Origin: Ochrobactrum vermis
GTDB lineage: Bacteria; Pseudomonadota; Alphaproteobacteria; Rhizobiales; Rhizobiaceae
Direction: 5' to 3'
Assembly (NCBI RefSeq): GCF_002975205.1
Contig: NZ_PCOC01000002.1
Span: 62,001-126,000 of the forward strand
DNA: 64,000 bases
The position numbers and the translations under genes are program-made. Under the pieces are notes generated by a model. That model was not told where the DNA came from, searched no databases, and was given only the letters and a program-made list of their open reading frames with translations. Positions 1-9,093 of the stretch are shown one piece after another; the stretch's first letter is position 1, and every line of letters starts with the position of its first letter.

Positions 1-1406
1 CCGACAATCCAGAATATATTACCGGCATATTCCCCCGCGGCTGAACGCGCAAAGCCGACAGGCATAAGGCCAATAATCGTTACGAGTGTGCCAGACAGCA
101 TCGGTGCAGCGGTATGGCTCCAGGCATAGGCAGCAGCCTTGATACGATCCATACCTTCTTCCATCTTGACGACCATCACCTCGATCGCGATGATGGCATC
201 GTCGACAAGCAAACCGAGCGCAAGAATGAGCGCACCGAGCGTGATACGGTCAAAAAAACGGCCCGTCTCCAGCATTATGAGGAACACCACGGCCAGCGTC
301 AGCGGAACAGCCAGTGCAACAACGATTCCTACCCGCCAACCAAGACTGACGAGGCTGACGAAGAGAACCACGCCAAGTGCCATGGCAAATTTCAGCATGA
401 ATTCACCGACGGCAGCGTCAATGTTCACCGCCTGATCGCTCACCTTGTCGAGCGTCATCCCGAGAGGCAGAGACTGCGCAATCGTTGCCGAGCGATCTTC
501 TAATACCTTTCCAAGGTCAAGTCCGTTCCATCCCTGCTGCATGACCACGCTGAGCATGATTGCGGGTTCGCCCTGATGACGGATCAGATAGGTCGCCGGT
601 TCCTCATAGCCGCGTCTTACTTCTGCAATATCCGACAGCTTTAATGTACGTCCAGCTGCAACAATCGGGGTTTCAGCAACAGACTGGATGCTGCTGTAGG
701 CCCCATCAAATCTTATGAACACCTGAGGCCCGCGTGTATCGATGGAACCTGCCGGCGTGACCGCATTTTGCCGTTGCAAAGCCGTCGCTATATCCTGTGC
801 TGTGATACCAAGTGTGGCCAGCTTCGCGTAAGAAAACTCGACAAATATCTGCTCGGGACGCTCGCCAAGGATATTGATTTTCTTGACGCCCAGAACGTGC
901 AGCAGATCCTGGCGAATTGTTTCTGCCTGACGCACGAGGTCGCGCATAGGCATTCCTTTGGCTTTCAGCGCATAAAGGGCGAAACTGACATCAGAATATT
1001 CGTCGTTGACGAAGGGGCCAAAGATGCCTGCAGGCAGATTGCGCGCTTCGTCACCCAGCTTTTTGCGGGCCTGATAAAACTCTTCCTCAACTGCACTTGC
1101 GGGCGTGTTGTCTTTCAACGTAACGGTCAGATATGCGTATCCGGGGCGCGTTGCTGTTTCGACCCGATCATACCACGTCAATTCCTGTAATCGCTTTTCA
1201 AGCGGTTCTGCGACGAGATCCTGCATTTCTCGTGAAGTTGCGCCTGGCCACACCGCTGTGACGGTCAAGGTCTTGATCGTAAATGAGGGGTCTTCTGCAC
1301 GGCCAAGGCTGAGAAATGCGTAAACACCTGCAGCCGCCAGCAATATGATGAAGAAGAGAGTTACGGCACGCTCACGCACCGCTAATGCAGACAGATTGAA
1401 GCTCAT
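1..1406 (-). CDS. RND efflux pump inner-membrane permease (C-terminus missing at window edge)
   Basis: This reads on the minus strand from an ATG at 1406 and is still open at base 1, so only about the first 468 residues are present. The translation starts MSFNLSALAVRERAVT, followed by the first membrane segment (FFIILLAAAGVYAF) and RAEDPSFTIKTLTV, the usual start of the AcrB/HAE1 superfamily. The stretch around WPGATSREMQDLVAEPLE and the later membrane segments with LALGLLVDDAII are also RND hallmarks. It would be the proton-driven exporter of a tripartite pump. Its ATG overlaps the stop of the upstream adaptor gene (ATGA), so the two are translationally coupled. No outer-membrane channel gene is visible; it may lie to the left. 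The substrate cannot be told. Confidence 0.9.
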   Translation of the reverse strand, partial: MSFNLSALAVRERAVTLFFIILLAAAGVYAFLSLGRAEDPSFTIKTLTVTAVWPGATSREMQDLVAEPLEKRLQELTWYDRVETATRPGYAYLTVTLKDNTPASAVEEEFYQARKKLGDEARNLPAGIFGPFVNDEYSDVSFALYALKAKGMPMRDLVRQAETIRQDLLHVLGVKKINILGERPEQIFVEFSYAKLATLGITAQDIATALQRQNAVTPAGSIDTRGPQVFIRFDGAYSSIQSVAETPIVAAGRTLKLSDIAEVRRGYEEPATYLIRHQGEPAIMLSVVMQQGWNGLDLGKVLEDRSATIAQSLPLGMTLDKVSDQAVNIDAAVGEFMLKFAMALGVVLFVSLVSLGWRVGIVVALAVPLTLAVVFLIMLETGRFFDRITLGALILALGLLVDDAIIAIEVMVVKMEEGMDRIKAAAYAWSHTAAPMLSGTLVTIIGLMPVGFARSAAGEYAGNIFWIV

Positions 1407-2515
1407 TGGTTTGCTACCTTCAACTGTTGCTCGGTTCGAACAGCGTCACCTTCGTTGAGGAGGTGCGCGCCGAGAGCAACGATCTGCTGTCCGGCTTCGA
1501 CACCAGAGACGAGAGCATTCTCCTGACCTACCTCTTCTATTGTCACCGGAACCAGATGGACTGTGGAGGTAGCCGAATTAACGACCCACACCCCAGTTCT
1601 GTTTCCGTTGTCCAGAACGGCGCTGATGGGCACAGAAATACCAGTGGCGTGACTGCTATCCGAAACCTCGACCGTAACCGTTGACCCAAGAGGCGCAGAC
1701 GCGGCGGCCCCTTCAAGCACATAGCGCGCTTCATAGGTTCGGGTTTGTGCGTCTGCCGAATCCGATATCTGACGAAGGCGCGCGTTACCGCCGCTTTCGC
1801 GATTTCCATAGATATTTGCTCTGGCAACCGATCCGAGCTGGGGCCTCAATGTCTCAGGCAACCAGACGACTGCCTCACGCGGACCATTGTGAGCAAGTTG
1901 AACCACGGTCTGACCCGCGGCGACAACCTGTCCCGGTTCGCCCAGAGTGTTTACGACCGTACCGTCAGCATCTGCGGTAAGAACCGAATAGCTGGCTTCG
2001 TTTTCTGCAACACGGGCTTCTGCCTCTGCGGCTGATAGCTGAGCCGCAGCCGTGTCTAGAGCAGCCTTAGCCTGTTCGTAACGCTGTGGCGTCGCTGCCA
2101 GTCCTTTTCTAACCAGAATCGCATAGCGTCGTTCGTCCGCCTGAGCCTGTACGAGGAGTGCCCGTGCGGCATCAACTGCATTTCGCTTCGCAGTCAATGC
2201 CAACTGCAAATCTGTCTCATCAATGCGCATAAGGGCTTGTCCAGCCCTGACTTGTTGTCCGACGTCCACCATGCGCTCAACAATTTTCCCCGGCACACGA
2301 AACCCGAGATTGCTCTGGATTCTTGCTTCGACCGTACCGGTAAATGAACGCGTCTGGGTGCCGGCTGCCTGTGCAGCGACCAGTCGAACCAGCGATGGTG
2401 CAGTACGTGGATCGGCATCGGTCCGTTCATGGCCGGAGACTTCAAATAAGATGAACGCAGCGACACCCAATGCAGCAATGCCGCTGCCTAATGTCAAAAC
2501 GTGTTTGCGCTTCAT
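1403..2515 (-). CDS. RND efflux periplasmic adaptor (HlyD/MFP family)
   Basis: This is a 370-residue membrane fusion protein. An N-terminal signal/anchor (about residues 5-25) is followed by the barrel-sandwich half motif with GFRVPGKIVERMVDVGQQV, an alpha hairpin rich in Ala/Gln (about 105-175), the second lipoyl half (VLTADADGTVVNTLGEPGQVV) and a C-terminal beta-barrel region. It would bridge the RND permease and an outer-membrane channel. It is the first gene of the pump operon, coupled to the permease by ATGA, and is divergent from a TetR gene with operator-like repeats in between. That layout suggests repression by that TetR (inference). Confidence 0.9.
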   Translation of the reverse strand: MKRKHVLTLGSGIAALGVAAFILFEVSGHERTDADPRTAPSLVRLVAAQAAGTQTRSFTGTVEARIQSNLGFRVPGKIVERMVDVGQQVRAGQALMRIDETDLQLALTAKRNAVDAARALLVQAQADERRYAILVRKGLAATPQRYEQAKAALDTAAAQLSAAEAEARVAENEASYSVLTADADGTVVNTLGEPGQVVAAGQTVVQLAHNGPREAVVWLPETLRPQLGSVARANIYGNRESGGNARLRQISDSADAQTRTYEARYVLEGAAASAPLGSTVTVEVSDSSHATGISVPISAVLDNGNRTGVWVVNSATSTVHLVPVTIEEVGQENALVSGVEAGQQIVALGAHLLNEGDAVRTEQQLKVANQ

Positions 2516-2551
2516 AGCAGGTGGACCTTCTAAACGGACAGATGCGATTTA

Positions 2552-2604
2552 TTTAGATTGCGATTAAAATCTAAACCTGTTATAGATGTCAAATGAAATC
2601 TAAA
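2552..2604. promoter_or_regulatory. Two tandem TetR operator-like inverted repeats
   Basis: Between the divergent pump and TetR genes sits TTTAGATT (2552-2559), 8 bases, AATCTAAA (2568-2575): a perfect 8-bp inverted repeat. A second, imperfect copy follows with the same 8-base spacer: TATAGATG (2581-2588) and AATCTAAA (2597-2604). The right arm of the second copy runs into the ribosome-binding site of the TetR gene. The copies are offset by 29 bp. Function as the TetR site is inferred from symmetry and position. Confidence 0.6.
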
Positions 2605-2615
2605 GGAGACGGCAA

Positions 2616-3218
2616 ATGAGAGTCAGCCGAGCGCAGGCGGAAGCCAATCGCGAGACAGTGATCGATGTTGCAAGCAGGCTTTTCCGGCAGCATGGATTTG
2701 ATGGCATCGGACTAAAGGACTTGATGAAGGGTGCCGGGCTGACACAGGGGGGATTTTATAAGCAGTTCGAATCCAAGGATGATCTTGCGGCCAAAGCATC
2801 ACGCCGCGCGATGGAAGGCGCTACTCGCAGGTGGGCCGACGCTGCTGCGGGCAACGTCGTCCAATTGGAAGCGATTTTGAATCTCTATCTCTCCCTCGAC
2901 CATCGGGATGAAATCGGAGATGGATGCCCTCTAGTGGCGCTTGGCGCCGACGTTGCACGCCAAAGCCCGGATGTGAAAGCTCCCTTCGAGGATGGTATCC
3001 GAGGCCATCTGGCCGTTCTCAATGAACTGCTCACAAGCACACCATCACAAGAAAGAAGCGACAGAGCCATGGCGCTGCTCTCCATCATGGTTGGAGCCGT
3101 TACGCTTTCTCGCGTTGTGAACGATAAAGACCTATCCAGACGATTTCTCGATGCTGCAGCTGCCGAAGCAAGACGAATGAGTGGTCTGGCTGGCACGCCT
3201 TCGGAATTAATGGATTGA
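2616..3218 (+). CDS. TetR/AcrR-family transcriptional repressor
   Basis: A 200-residue regulator. The N-terminal helix-turn-helix is clear (about residues 14-60: ASRLFRQHGFDGIGLKDLM, then GLTQGGFYKQFESKDDL), followed by an all-helical ligand-binding half. The start is supported by AAAGGAGA ahead of the ATG. It is divergent from the RND pump and lies 16 bp upstream of the ketosynthase gene, so it probably heads an autoregulated operon. The TTTAGATT/AATCTAAA repeats just upstream are the likely binding site. The ligand is unknown. Confidence 0.88.
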   Translation: MRVSRAQAEANRETVIDVASRLFRQHGFDGIGLKDLMKGAGLTQGGFYKQFESKDDLAAKASRRAMEGATRRWADAAAGNVVQLEAILNLYLSLDHRDEIGDGCPLVALGADVARQSPDVKAPFEDGIRGHLAVLNELLTSTPSQERSDRAMALLSIMVGAVTLSRVVNDKDLSRRFLDAAAAEARRMSGLAGTPSELMD

Positions 3219-3234
3219 AATCGGAGTTTTCGTC

Positions 3235-4509
3235 ATGCGTCGTATCGTTGTGACAGGAATGGGGGCAGTCAGTCCCCTTGCAGCCAATGTGCCGGTAACC
3301 TGGTCCCGTTTGCTTGCCGGTCGTTCGGGCGTGAAACGACTTTCCGATGACATTGTGGGTGATTTGCCATCGAAAGTCGGCGGTGTGGTACCATCAATAT
3401 CGGAAGACGCTGAGGCTGGTTTCGATGCCGATAGTATTCTTGCTCCAAAAGATCAGCGCAAAGTAGACCGTTTCATATTGTTCGCCCTTGCAGCCGCTAA
3501 AGAAGCGCTGAACCAGGCTGGATGGAAACCGGTTTCGGAAACCGAGAAAGAGCGCACTGCTACAATCATAGCATCCGGCATTGGCGGTTTTCCCGCAATT
3601 ACCGCAGCTGTCAGAACCGTTGACCAAAAAGGTGCCCGTCGTCTTTCACCGTTCACCGTTCCGTCGTTCCTCGTCAATCTGGCGGCAGGACAGGTGTCTA
3701 TTCGACATGGTTTTAAAGGGCCAATTGGAGCACCGGTAACCGCCTGTGCGGCTGGCGTTCAGGCAATCGGAGACGCCGCACGCCTCATCAGATCCAACGA
3801 AGCCGATATCGCGATATGTGGCGGGACCGAAGCCTGCATCAACGAAGTCAGCCTGGGCGGATTTGCAGCCGCACGATCATTGTCAACGGGGTTCAATGAT
3901 ACTCCGGAAAAAGCCTCTCGTCCGTTCGACACACAACGCGACGGGTTTGTTATGGGCGAAGGTGCAGGCATCCTTGTGATTGAAGCTCTCAGTCACGCCT
4001 TGGCGCGCGGTGCCAAGCCGCTGGCCGAGCTTGTGGGTTACGGCACATCTGCCGATGCACATCACATCACGTCAGGGCCCGAAGATGGAAGTGGGGCGCG
4101 ACGGGCGATGGAGCTTGCCGTATCCCAAGCAGGCATTTCCTATGACGATGTCGCGCATATCAATGCGCACGCGACTTCTACCCAGATCGGGGATCTGGGC
4201 GAAATGACGGCCATAAAATCCGTATTTGGAGGCCGGGCCAACCTGGCAGTCAGCGCAACCAAATCGGCGACTGGCCATCTCTTGGGCGCAGCCGGGGGGC
4301 TTGAAGCAATTTTTACCATCCTCGCTCTGCGTGACCAGATCGCACCTCCAACCCTTAATCTCGAGACACCGGATATTGCTGGTGAAGGTCTCGGGTTCGT
4401 GGCGAAAGAAGCCCAGTCGAAAGTCATGGAATATGCACTTTCCAACGGTTTCGGCTTCGGAGGCGTGAATGCCAGCGTGCTTTTCCGTCGCTGGAACGAC
4501 GAGATTTGA
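3235..4509 (+). CDS. FabF-like beta-ketoacyl-ACP synthase (KAS II type)
   Basis: A 424-residue condensing enzyme starting RRIVVTGMGAVSPL. The thiolase-fold active site is complete: nucleophile Cys171 (VTACAAGVQAIGDA), His312 (NAHATST), Lys343 (ATKSATGH) and His348. It would condense an acyl chain with malonyl-ACP. It sits in a TetR-led run with an SDR and an NADP-type reductase and no acyl-carrier protein, so it is probably an accessory copy rather than the housekeeping fabF (inference). A role in making or modifying a lipid linked to the adjacent efflux pump is possible but unproven. Confidence 0.88.
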   Translation: MRRIVVTGMGAVSPLAANVPVTWSRLLAGRSGVKRLSDDIVGDLPSKVGGVVPSISEDAEAGFDADSILAPKDQRKVDRFILFALAAAKEALNQAGWKPVSETEKERTATIIASGIGGFPAITAAVRTVDQKGARRLSPFTVPSFLVNLAAGQVSIRHGFKGPIGAPVTACAAGVQAIGDAARLIRSNEADIAICGGTEACINEVSLGGFAAARSLSTGFNDTPEKASRPFDTQRDGFVMGEGAGILVIEALSHALARGAKPLAELVGYGTSADAHHITSGPEDGSGARRAMELAVSQAGISYDDVAHINAHATSTQIGDLGEMTAIKSVFGGRANLAVSATKSATGHLLGAAGGLEAIFTILALRDQIAPPTLNLETPDIAGEGLGFVAKEAQSKVMEYALSNGFGFGGVNASVLFRRWNDEI

Positions 4510-4575
4510 AACAGAAACAAAATCCGGACAGACAGGCTTACTGCCGTCAGTCGTGAAACACTGAGGACCGCCCCC

Positions 4576-5391
4576 ATGAATCGCTCAAAACCTGATGTTG
4601 CTATGGTCACCGGAGCATCTTCCGGCATCGGCCTGGCCACGGCAAAAGCATTGCTTAACGCCGGATACCGTGTATTCGGGACAAGCAGACGCGCAAATTA
4701 TGAAAATGTCGACGGCATTACCATGGTGCCTTGCGATGTCACTGATGAGACGTCGGTGGGAAAGCTGGTCGAGACTGTCTTGAAGGAAGCTGGCTCGATT
4801 GATGTGCTGGTAAACAATGCCGGCATTGGCCTCCTGGCCGGGGCGGAAGAATCCTCAATCGCTCAGGCGCAAGCGTTGTTTGATGTCAATGTTTTCGGTG
4901 TCATCCGTGTTACGAACGCAGTTCTACCCGTAATGCGGAAACAGAAGTCAGGCCGCATTATAAATTTGAGCTCAGTACTCGGTCTCATCCCGGCGCCTTA
5001 CAACGCGCTTTATGCCTCAACCAAACATGCAATCGAGGGCTATTCGGAATCTCTCGATCACGAGGTTCGCACGTTCGGAATTCGGGTGGTTCTGATCGAG
5101 CCTGCCTATACTCGCTCCGCCTTTGAGGAAAATGTACTGAAGCCCGACCAGCCTATCGGCCTATATGAGCCGATGCGCTTTACGATGTCGGAGCACTTGC
5201 GTGATCAGATCGCTGTCGGAGATACCCCTGAAACGGTAGCGTCTACAGTTGTCGCAGCTGCAACTGCGACCTCTCCCAAGCGCCGCTACACCGCCGGAAA
5301 GCTCGCTGGAAAAATACGACTACTGCGTCGGCTGGTACCTGAAGCGGCATTCGATAAAAGCCTGCGTAAACAATCGGGCCTACCGGTCTAG
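4576..5391 (+). CDS. Short-chain dehydrogenase/reductase (classical SDR)
   Basis: A 271-residue Rossmann oxidoreductase. The cofactor loop TGASSGIG is at residues 12-19, NNAG near 80-83, and the catalytic Ser132/133-Tyr146-Lys150 set lies in LSSVLGLIP...YASTK. A GTSRR stretch after the second strand suggests NADP preference. The C-terminal part is longer than a FabG and resembles the SDRs that act on larger hydrophobic substrates. It follows the ketosynthase by 66 bp on the same strand, so the two may work on the same acyl compound, but the substrate is not known. Confidence 0.85.
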   Translation: MNRSKPDVAMVTGASSGIGLATAKALLNAGYRVFGTSRRANYENVDGITMVPCDVTDETSVGKLVETVLKEAGSIDVLVNNAGIGLLAGAEESSIAQAQALFDVNVFGVIRVTNAVLPVMRKQKSGRIINLSSVLGLIPAPYNALYASTKHAIEGYSESLDHEVRTFGIRVVLIEPAYTRSAFEENVLKPDQPIGLYEPMRFTMSEHLRDQIAVGDTPETVASTVVAAATATSPKRRYTAGKLAGKIRLLRRLVPEAAFDKSLRKQSGLPV

Positions 5392-5425
5392 CTTGGCAGT
5401 TAGCCCGTAATTTAAGGTGTTTCAT

Positions 5426-6160
5426 ATGAGAATCGGTATCATTGGCGCTGGCAATATTGGTGCTACCCTCGCAAGGAAGCTGGCAGCTTCCGGCCATGAA
5501 GTTAAAATTGCAAACTCAAAAGGTCCGGAATCTCTTCGCGCGCTGGCACGGGAACTTGGCGCAACGGCAGTTTCAAAAGAGGAGGCATCGGATGACGTCG
5601 AGGTTATTATCCTTTCTATTCCATTTTCGAGCTACCGCGAGCTAACCTGTCACTTTCTCAAGGTTTCACGAGGCACAATAATCGTTGATACGTCCAACTA
5701 TTATCCATTCCGCGACGGTACGATTTCAGGGATCGATGGTGGTATACCTGAGAGCGTCTGGGTCGAACTGCAACTTGGACTTCCAGTTATCAAGGCCTGG
5801 AATGCTGCATTGGCGACCACTCTGGCTGAACGAGGCCACACGAAGGGAACAGCGAGCCGCATAGCGATACCTGTGTCCGGTGATGAGCCAGCTTCCAAAT
5901 CAATCATTATGAGACTCGTCGAGGAAACTGGTTTCGATGCAGTCGATACCGGAGTTTTATCGGAATCCTGGCGACAACAACCCGGAACGCCCGCTTATTG
6001 CACGGAGCTTGCCAAGGACGAATTGATCGAGGCACTGGAATCGGCTGACAGGTTCAAAGCACCGGTTAATCGGGAACACCTGATCGAAGAGCTCATGCAG
6101 TCTCCAAGTGGCAGGACACATGATGAAATAATTGCGCGGAACAGATCCTCAACTGCTTAG
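5426..6160 (+). CDS. NADP/F420-type oxidoreductase (NADPH-dependent F420 reductase-like)
   Basis: This is about 244 residues from the ATG at 5426, chosen because AAGGTG (5414-5419) lies 6 bases upstream; an in-frame GTG 9 bases earlier is less likely. The N-terminus MRIGIIGAGNIGATLARKLA is a Rossmann dinucleotide site and IANSKGPESL follows the second strand, as in the F420-dependent NADP reductase/YrdA-like fold. Brucellaceae do not generally make F420, so it probably uses NADP with another partner (established family knowledge plus inference). It is the last gene of the TetR-KS-SDR run. Confidence 0.75.
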   Translation: MRIGIIGAGNIGATLARKLAASGHEVKIANSKGPESLRALARELGATAVSKEEASDDVEVIILSIPFSSYRELTCHFLKVSRGTIIVDTSNYYPFRDGTISGIDGGIPESVWVELQLGLPVIKAWNAALATTLAERGHTKGTASRIAIPVSGDEPASKSIIMRLVEETGFDAVDTGVLSESWRQQPGTPAYCTELAKDELIEALESADRFKAPVNREHLIEELMQSPSGRTHDEIIARNRSSTA

Positions 6161-6261
6161 GCTTTTCTCAATGTAGTAACGACTGCTAAAATGTTCACCA
6201 AGGCATTTTGACAGTCGTTATTGCTCGCAAGTCGCACTTCAAGTTAGAACCCGCCTCCGGG

Positions 6262-6945
6262 TCAGAGATTGGCTTGCGGCTCCATGAGCCGATATTCCGC
6301 CAGAAGGCTGCGGCGGGGTCGTGGCAGAGGGTCTGGCAACTCTTGACGCTCTACAATGCGGTCAATGCGGAAATGGCGAAAGGCGTCTCGAGTTTCACAC
6401 CATGCTGCCAATATTTCTGCTTGGTCAAAACAACTCAGTGCTACAGGCCAGACAGTGCGGTTGAGCGTGCCCTCCTCACCAGCTCCACACTTGATCAGCA
6501 ATTTCTTCTGGTTTCGCATTGCCGCGCGTACCGTCGCCAGTTCTGTCAGTTTGCCGCTGCCGGAAGGCCCCACAGTGAGGCCGTTGGAGCGCATTTCCGC
6601 TGCGACAGCATCTCCCATTCCATCAGCAATCTTGGCCAATGCGGTGTCGGCCGCCGCCACGATGCTTTCGTCGCGGCGCATCGAGACTAACCGAAGTCCC
6701 AACAAGACTGCATCGGCCTCGATCTGGGACAGCGCCATCGGAGGAAAAAAGAAGCCGGGGCGCAAAATGAAGCCGATTCCCGCTTCGCCTTCCACCAAAA
6801 CACCTAGCTCTACCAGCGTTTGCATATCTCGATAGATCGTGCGTTCGGACACGCCGAACAAAGTGGAAAGCATCTGGGCTGTCACTGCCGTACGCCGCTC
6901 CCGTAGCACCTGAAGAAGTCTAAGAATTCGGCCAGAGCGTTGCAT
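6262..6945 (-). CDS. YafY-type transcriptional regulator (HTH_11 + WYL domain)
   Basis: A 227-residue regulator. A DeoR-like winged helix occupies about residues 1-60 (LRERRTAVTAQMLSTLFGVSERTIYRDMQTL) and a WYL-type effector domain follows. The C-terminus (CETRDAFRHFRIDRI) is typical of the family. It is divergent from an SDR gene at 7185, the common layout for a YafY regulator and its target. The 240-bp gap holds no striking palindrome that I could see. Confidence 0.85.
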   Translation of the reverse strand: MQRSGRILRLLQVLRERRTAVTAQMLSTLFGVSERTIYRDMQTLVELGVLVEGEAGIGFILRPGFFFPPMALSQIEADAVLLGLRLVSMRRDESIVAAADTALAKIADGMGDAVAAEMRSNGLTVGPSGSGKLTELATVRAAMRNQKKLLIKCGAGEEGTLNRTVWPVALSCFDQAEILAAWCETRDAFRHFRIDRIVERQELPDPLPRPRRSLLAEYRLMEPQANL

Positions 6946-7184
6946 AATGTTTTAAAGTACCAGTTTTCAGGCGTCGTGAAAAGCTGTGTTGTATAGCGTG
7001 AGTCCAGTTCGGATATCCGGAAACTTCGAGCAGGGCGTAAAACAGCCCCGAAACTGCCGAAGGAGTTCCCCCAGGGGCATCTATGCCGGGATAGTACAAA
7101 TTAATTTGAAAGCAAAAAACGGGTGGCCGCACCATCTGCCGCGCCGTTAGACAGCCATGATACAATGTTCAGGAGAGACAAGTC

Positions 7185-7943
7185 ATGGAACTGGAAAGTA
7201 AAACTATCATCGTCACCGGCGCGAGCAGCGGGATCGGCGCGGCCGCGGCGCGGCTGTTCGCATCCGAAGGGGCCAATGTGGTTCTCGGCGCGCGCCGATC
7301 CGGGGAGCTTAAAGTCGTTTCGGAAGCAATCACGCAAGCCAATGGTAGAGCCGTAGTTTTAGCCGGCGACGTAAAAGATGAGGGCTACGCCGATGCACTT
7401 GTTGACCTCGCGAGAAAGGAGTTCGGTGGGCTGGACGGCGCATTCAACAATGCCGGCATCGTGGGTGCGATGCACCCCGCTCCGGATATGGGTCTCGGTA
7501 ATTGGACCGATGTGATTTCGGTCAACCTAACGGGTGCCTTCCTGGCCGCCAAGGCGCAGATACCGGCAATGAAGGTACGCCAGCAAGGCTCGATCGTTTT
7601 CACCTCGTCATTTGTGGGTTTTAGTAATGGTGGCATGCCGGGCATGGGAGCCTATGCGGCATCCAAGGCAGGGTTAATTGGTTTGGTGCAATCGCTGGCA
7701 TCGGACCATGCCGTCGATGGCATACGCGTGAATGCACTATTGCCGGGCGGCACGATCACGCCAAGTGGGGGGGAAGGAAACCCAACCGCATTGGAACTCA
7801 TCGCCGGCTTGCATCCCATGAAGCGTATGGCGGACCCCAAGGAGATCGCGCAGGCAGCCTTGTTTCTTCTTTCTGATCGATCCAGTTTCATGACGGGGAG
7901 TCCGATGATCGCAGATGGCGGAATATCCGTTCGGTTGACATAG
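7185..7943 (+). CDS. Short-chain dehydrogenase/reductase
   Basis: A 252-residue classical SDR. TGASSGIG is at residues 11-18, FNNAG at 87-91, and the Ser141/142-Tyr157-Lys161 active site is in FTSSFVGFSN...YAASK. The C-terminal DGGISVRL resembles the usual D-G-G ending of FabG-like enzymes. GARRSG after the second strand suggests NADP. It is probably controlled by the divergent WYL regulator. The substrate is unknown. Confidence 0.87.
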   Translation: MELESKTIIVTGASSGIGAAAARLFASEGANVVLGARRSGELKVVSEAITQANGRAVVLAGDVKDEGYADALVDLARKEFGGLDGAFNNAGIVGAMHPAPDMGLGNWTDVISVNLTGAFLAAKAQIPAMKVRQQGSIVFTSSFVGFSNGGMPGMGAYAASKAGLIGLVQSLASDHAVDGIRVNALLPGGTITPSGGEGNPTALELIAGLHPMKRMADPKEIAQAALFLLSDRSSFMTGSPMIADGGISVRLT

Positions 7944-8157
7944 CAACCGCAAGAGTGAGCTCTGAATAGGACCGCCATTCGGAGCTAATTTCACGGAACA
8001 TCGCTGCTTCAGTGAAGCGGCGCAGCCTCAAGTCCAAGCAGTTTAGGAAAATTGGCGGTCATGATCTTGGCTGGTTCGTCGGCGCTGGGACACAGCACCC
8101 CCAACCGTTATCCTTGACGAAATGTTTACAACGAAACTATTCAGGGATGCGTTAGAT
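7944..8157. other. Short gap, no gene seen
   Basis: Only fragments without recognisable products were found between the SDR gene and the left end of the IS6 remnant. Confidence 0.5.
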
Positions 8158-8611
8158 GGCTGTGTTGCAAAAATCAGTTCAGCTCGTAGCGAGTCTTAAC
8201 TCCGGACACACTTATGCTGCGAGAGCTGCGAACTGTTGTTTGAGCGCAAGCGACACCATTAAGGCGAAGGTGCCTTGCTGTTGTGGATCATATGAACGAG
8301 TTCGACGCCGGAAAGCGTGATGATGGCTGCAACTTCGGACTTGAAACCGAGCATGGATCGTATTCTTCGTTTTTGGGCTGAAATGCAAAACCCAGCGATG
8401 CACGGTCGAATGGTCGATAGCAATGCCACACTCGACTATTATCTCCTTCAAATCACGCAAGCTCAGATTATAGTTCAGGTACCATCGCACACACAGAAGG
8501 ATAACGGACTTATCGAAATGGCGGCCTTTGAACATCGAACAATCCAGCTTTCAGAAAGCTAGAAATCTATATCGTGGGGGGGGGCATTGAAGAAACGTTT
8601 GCAACCCAACC
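8158..8611 (-). mobile_element. Internally deleted IS6-family element
   Basis: The left end GGCTGTGTTGCAAA (8158-8171) and the right end TTTGCAACCCAACC (8598-8611) are inverted repeats matching at 12 of 14 positions, in the style of IS6/IS26 ends. Between them is a shortened transposase gene on the minus strand. At 454 bp the element is about half the usual IS6 size. No 8-bp target duplication is seen at the two flanks, so rearrangement followed insertion. Confidence 0.75.
8212..8535 (-). pseudogene. IS6-family transposase remnant
   Basis: The N-terminus MFKGRHFDKSVILLCVRWYL...LSLRDLKEIIVE...IDHSTVHRWV is the IS6 DNA-binding region. After about 50 residues it jumps straight to C-terminal sequence, which continues in another frame as SMLGFKSEVAAI and VELVHMI. 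The DDE catalytic core is deleted. It cannot be an active transposase. Confidence 0.8.
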
Positions 8612-9093
8612 AAATTAGGAAAGAAGGTGTCTACAAATTTAGGGGCGGACCAAGCCCTATCGCGAACCATAGAGTTTTTCAAATTCTGTATAGATAAGTA
8701 AAAATATCTGAACTGATAGTAAAAATATTCCTAAACAAAGAAGAATTTCCCTTTATATTTCGAAGCAAGATTCTATCTATACTTCGATTCTTTATTACAA
8801 CACAAGATATCAATAATAGTATTAAAACACGACATTCCAACGCGCCCGCCTATCCGCCAAAATTTTATTCACATTTATTTATATTTTTTTGGGTGGACTT
8901 TGATTTGATAAAAATATATTGAGGATTTAAATTAATCCAGCGGGCAATCTCAAGTCTGCTTATAGGCCTATTACATACGGGCCACGTATTCGGCAAATCA
9001 GCCGCCTTCGAAACAGTTCGTCTGAACGACGACTGATTTTCATTGCGTGTATTCTGTCGAATATTATCATTAACAAGAACGATAACAGGTCAA
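8612..9093. other. AT-rich upstream region of the symporter
   Basis: About 480 bp without a gene. Bases 8680-8950 are strikingly AT-rich compared with the flanks. This may reflect imported DNA or a regulatory region for the downstream transporter. Confidence 0.5.
8905..8933 (+). promoter_or_regulatory. Possible sigma-70 promoter of the symporter gene
   Basis: TTGATA (8905-8910, 5 of 6 to TTGACA), 17 bases, then TAAATT (8928-8933, 4 of 6 to TATAAT), about 160 bp before the symporter ATG. Matches in such AT-rich DNA arise easily by chance. Confidence 0.3.

Noticed and set aside
114..1323. Plus-strand open frames opposite the RND permease
   Set aside because: The minus strand encodes a clear RND protein over the whole region; the others are antisense shadows.
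6208..6835. Two 160-residue plus-strand frames
   Set aside because: They lie opposite the WYL regulator and have no family or start signals.
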